The notes beneath the pieces were generated by a model. It did not search any database and had not been told where the DNA came from. It worked only from the letters and a program-made list of their open reading frames with translations. Of a stretch of 7,369 nt of DNA, positions 6,250 to 7,369 are shown in pieces (positions within the stretch are counted from its first letter, which is position 1; each line of letters opens with the position of its first letter). This DNA comes from Clostridiales bacterium (GTDB lineage: Bacteria > Bacillota > Clostridia > Christensenellales > Aristaeellaceae): the NCBI GenBank assembly GCA_019409045.1, contig DXVG01000086.1, forward strand, positions 1 through 7,369, in the 5' to 3' direction. A program made the translations under genes and the position numbers.

Positions 6250-6947
6250 GCCGACGCCTCCTTGCCCTCGGTGATGTCAAAGAACAGCTCCTCCAGAGAG
6301 CGCTCGCCGCCATCGTCCGGCCGCTTGACCGCGGCGAGGCGGCCGTGCATCATGATGTGGGCCACGTCCCAGGAGGATTCCACGCTGTCGATCATGTGCG
6401 TGCTGATCAAAAGCGCCGCCCCCTGCGCGCGCAGCTCCACGAACATCTCCTTGAGCTCCTTGATGGCGTGCGGGTCGAGGCCGACGAGCGGCTCGTCGAA
6501 GACGATCACCTGCGGGCGGTGCACCAGCTGGCAGCAGATGGACAGCTTCTGCTGCATGCCCTTGGAGAGCTCCTTGCCCAGCTTGTCCTTCTTGTCCCAC
6601 ATCTCCAGCCGCTCGAGCAGCTGCCTTCCGTAGCCGTCGTCCTCCATGCGGTAGGCGCGGCGCATGAACTCCAGATGCTCCTCCACGGTCAGAAGGTCGT
6701 ACACCGCGGGCATCTCCGGTATGTAGCCCAGCGCGCGCTTGGCCTCCAGCGACTTGTTTTCATGGCCGCAGATCTCTATCCTTCCCTCAAAGCGCAAAAG
6801 GCCGGCCACGCACTTGATCAGCGTGGACTTGCCCGCGCCGTTCGGCCCGAGCAGCACCGCCGTTTCGCCGCCGTTTACGCGGAAGGAGACGCCGTCGTTT
6901 GCCGGCGTCCTGCCGTAGCGCTTGGTCACGTTTTGTATATCGAGCAT
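6246..6947 (-). CDS. ABC transporter ATP-binding protein
   Basis: The 233-aa cytosolic ATPase has every expected motif: Walker A GPNGAGKST (34-42), signature LSKGMQQK (127-134), Walker B VIVFDEP (147-153), the D-loop region GLDP (156-159) and the switch histidine in STHMID (His184). The usual Q-loop glutamine is replaced by Glu78 in GYIPEMP, which is common in ABC-2-type export ATPases. It should power the membrane protein encoded by the next gene, with which it shares a 4-base overlap. The substrate is not evident. I chose the ATG at 6947 because MLDIQNVTKRYG is the usual family start and GGGAGGGAAG (6953-6962) lies five bases before it. An in-frame ATG at 7001 would add 18 unlikely residues and lies upstream of the predicted -10 box. 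Confidence 0.93.
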   Translation of the reverse strand: MLDIQNVTKRYGRTPANDGVSFRVNGGETAVLLGPNGAGKSTLIKCVAGLLRFEGRIEICGHENKSLEAKRALGYIPEMPAVYDLLTVEEHLEFMRRAYRMEDDGYGRQLLERLEMWDKKDKLGKELSKGMQQKLSICCQLVHRPQVIVFDEPLVGLDPHAIKELKEMFVELRAQGAALLISTHMIDSVESSWDVAHIMMHGRLAAVKRPDDGGERSLEELFFDITEGKEASA

Positions 6948-6972
6948 GTCTGCTTCCCTCCCTGCGGCAAAG

Positions 6973-7001
6973 AGTATAGCAGACGCGCCCCCGCGGCGCA
7001 A
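6973..7001 (-). promoter_or_regulatory. Sigma-A-type promoter of the ABC exporter operon
   Basis: On the minus strand TTGCGC (7001-6996), 17 bases, then TATACT (6978-6973) preceded by TGC, which makes an extended -10. The -35 is a poor match (three of six), but the extended -10 is good. The start of transcription would fall near 6966, leaving a leader of about 20 bases before the ATG at 6947. Confidence 0.65.
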
Positions 7002-7002
7002 G

Positions 7003-7050
7003 CCAAAGGCGCTGAATTATACGGATATTTTATCCAGCGCAGCTTTTGGG
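7003..7050. promoter_or_regulatory. Nested dyad upstream of the ABC exporter promoter
   Basis: GGATA-TTT-TATCC (7023-7035) is a perfect 5-bp dyad. Around it GCGCTG (7009-7014) pairs with CAGCGC (7035-7040), and CCAAA (7003-7007) with TTTGG (7046-7050). A lone TATAAT on the minus strand (7021-7016) lies within it but has no -35 box at the right distance. The dyad ends just upstream of the -35 box of the exporter promoter. It could be an operator or the end of an upstream transcript. Nothing here identifies a regulator. Confidence 0.35.
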
Positions 7051-7065
7051 CGCTCCAACGCGCAG

Positions 7066-7168
7066 CCAGAGCGTCGATAAAGCCCGCAAACGCAAAAATC
7101 ACTTCCGAAAGAAGAAAAGCGGAAGTGATTTTTGCTTCCTTGTCTTGTGGGCTTTCTCAACGCTCTGG
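7066..7168. repeat. Repeat element E2 (short form)
   Basis: A 103-bp near-palindrome. The left end CCAGAGCGTCGATAAAGCCC and the inverted right end CCAGAGCGTTGAGAAAGCCC differ at two positions. The centre is the perfect 16-bp stem at 7092-7135. It lacks the 71-bp module: the minus strand goes straight from AAGGAAGC into AAAAATCAC. Positions 7134-7188 match the reverse complement of 4440-4494 at 50 of 55 bases. Confidence 0.78.
7092..7135. repeat. E2 core stem-loop
   Basis: GCAAAAATCACTTCCG and CGGAAGTGATTTTTGC, a perfect 16-bp stem with the 12-base loop AAAGAAGAAAAG. The stem is identical to those at 4564-4607 and 7244-7287, and only the loop differs. It has T runs on both strands and so could end transcription either way. 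Confidence 0.65.
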
Positions 7169-7192
7169 CGGTCTGTTGCGTTTGTCAATAGA

Positions 7193-7221
7193 CTGAGGCG
7201 GGGCTGCGAGCCCCGCCTCAG
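7193..7221. repeat. GC-rich perfect hairpin between E2 and E3
   Basis: CTGAGGCGGGGCT, loop GCG, AGCCCCGCCTCAG: a perfect 13-bp stem with a 3-base loop. It has no T run in either direction. It occupies the place that the two CCTCCG-type hairpins hold relative to E1, and its last bases merge with the E3 end (TCAGAGCG). Confidence 0.65.
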
Positions 7222-7369
7222 AGCGTTGACAAAGCCCCCAAACGCAAAAATCACTTCCGAAAGAAAACAAGCGGAAGTGATTTTTGCTTCCTGCGTCAGC
7301 TTCGCCTGCAAACCGCGGTCACTTACGTCCAAGTAAGCTCCCTTGTTTGCAAGCTCGCTTCCTTGGCTT
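7219..7369. repeat. Repeat element E3 (long form), cut by window end
   Basis: The element starts CAGAGCGTTGACAAAGCCCC and carries the core stem-loop (7244-7287). The 71-bp module follows in inverted orientation relative to E1, with arms at 7304-7313 and 7345-7354. The window ends at CCTTGGCTT, probably just inside the second terminal repeat. Positions 7218-7365 match the reverse complement of 4486-4633 with six mismatches and no gaps. No gene is visible between 6948 and 7369 apart from open frames created by these repeats. Confidence 0.78.
7244..7287. repeat. E3 core stem-loop
   Basis: This is the third copy of the perfect 16-bp stem GCAAAAATCACTTCCG / CGGAAGTGATTTTTGC, here with the loop AAAGAAAACAAG. 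It differs from the E1 loop (read on the opposite strand) at one base. Confidence 0.65.

Noticed and set aside
5311..7196. Plus-strand frames opposite the ABC exporter genes
   Set aside because: Shadows of genes with complete ABC motifs and membrane segments; products are His/Arg/Gln-rich without domains.
7046..7336. Small frames over E2 and E3 on either strand
   Set aside because: They are open only because the palindromic repeats lack stops, and the same peptides recur wherever the repeat occurs.
7066..7369. CRISPR array
   Set aside because: The repeats are long, palindromic, differently oriented and differently sized, without regular spacers, and no cas gene is present.

Overview
The window comes from an endospore-forming Bacillota, most likely a GC-rich member of the Clostridia. 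The evidence is a run of sporulation and germination genes (spoIIR, sleB, ypeB), a clostridial-type tandem OB-fold single-strand DNA-binding protein, strong AGGAGG-type ribosome binding sites and sigma-A-like promoters. The coding DNA is very GC-rich, so most long antisense reading frames are shadows. I cannot name the genus from the sequence alone.

Layout. (1) 1-2668, minus strand: a compact run spoIIR -> sleB -> ypeB -> start of a fourth gene that leaves the window. The joints are an 8-nt overlap, a 15-nt gap and a 28-nt gap. SpoIIR signals across the septum from the forespore. SleB and YpeB are the cortex-lytic enzyme and its partner, used at germination. (2) 2669-2868: divergent intergenic region with a possible sigma-F promoter for spoIIR. 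(3) 2869-4385, plus strand: an SSB-family protein and an acyl-ACP thioesterase. The thioesterase has its own near-consensus promoter, whose -35 box overlaps the stop codon of the SSB gene, and a perfect stem-loop in its leader. (4) 4386-4692: gene-free convergent junction filled with hairpins and one copy of a repeat. (5) 4693-6947, minus strand: a two-gene ABC exporter, ATPase then membrane protein, joined by an ATGA overlap. (6) 6948-7369: ATPase promoter, an upstream dyad and two more copies of the repeat, the last cut by the window end.

The most unusual content is the repeat family in the two gene-poor stretches. Three elements (4460-4632, 7066-7168, 7219 to the window end) share imperfect terminal inverted repeats of the type CCAGAGCGTTGANAAAGCCC around a perfect 16-bp stem-loop. 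Two of them also carry a 71-bp module with its own 10-bp inverted repeat, bounded by AGGAAGC direct repeats. A related hairpin (core CCTCCG/CGGAGG instead of CTTCCG/CGGAAG) occurs twice beside the first element; the difference is a paired change on both arms. Two 148-bp copies, about 96% identical and in opposite orientation, bracket the ABC exporter operon. I interpret them as non-coding, MITE-like or REP-like palindromic elements that may also serve as bidirectional terminators. They also generate misleading small open frames on both strands.
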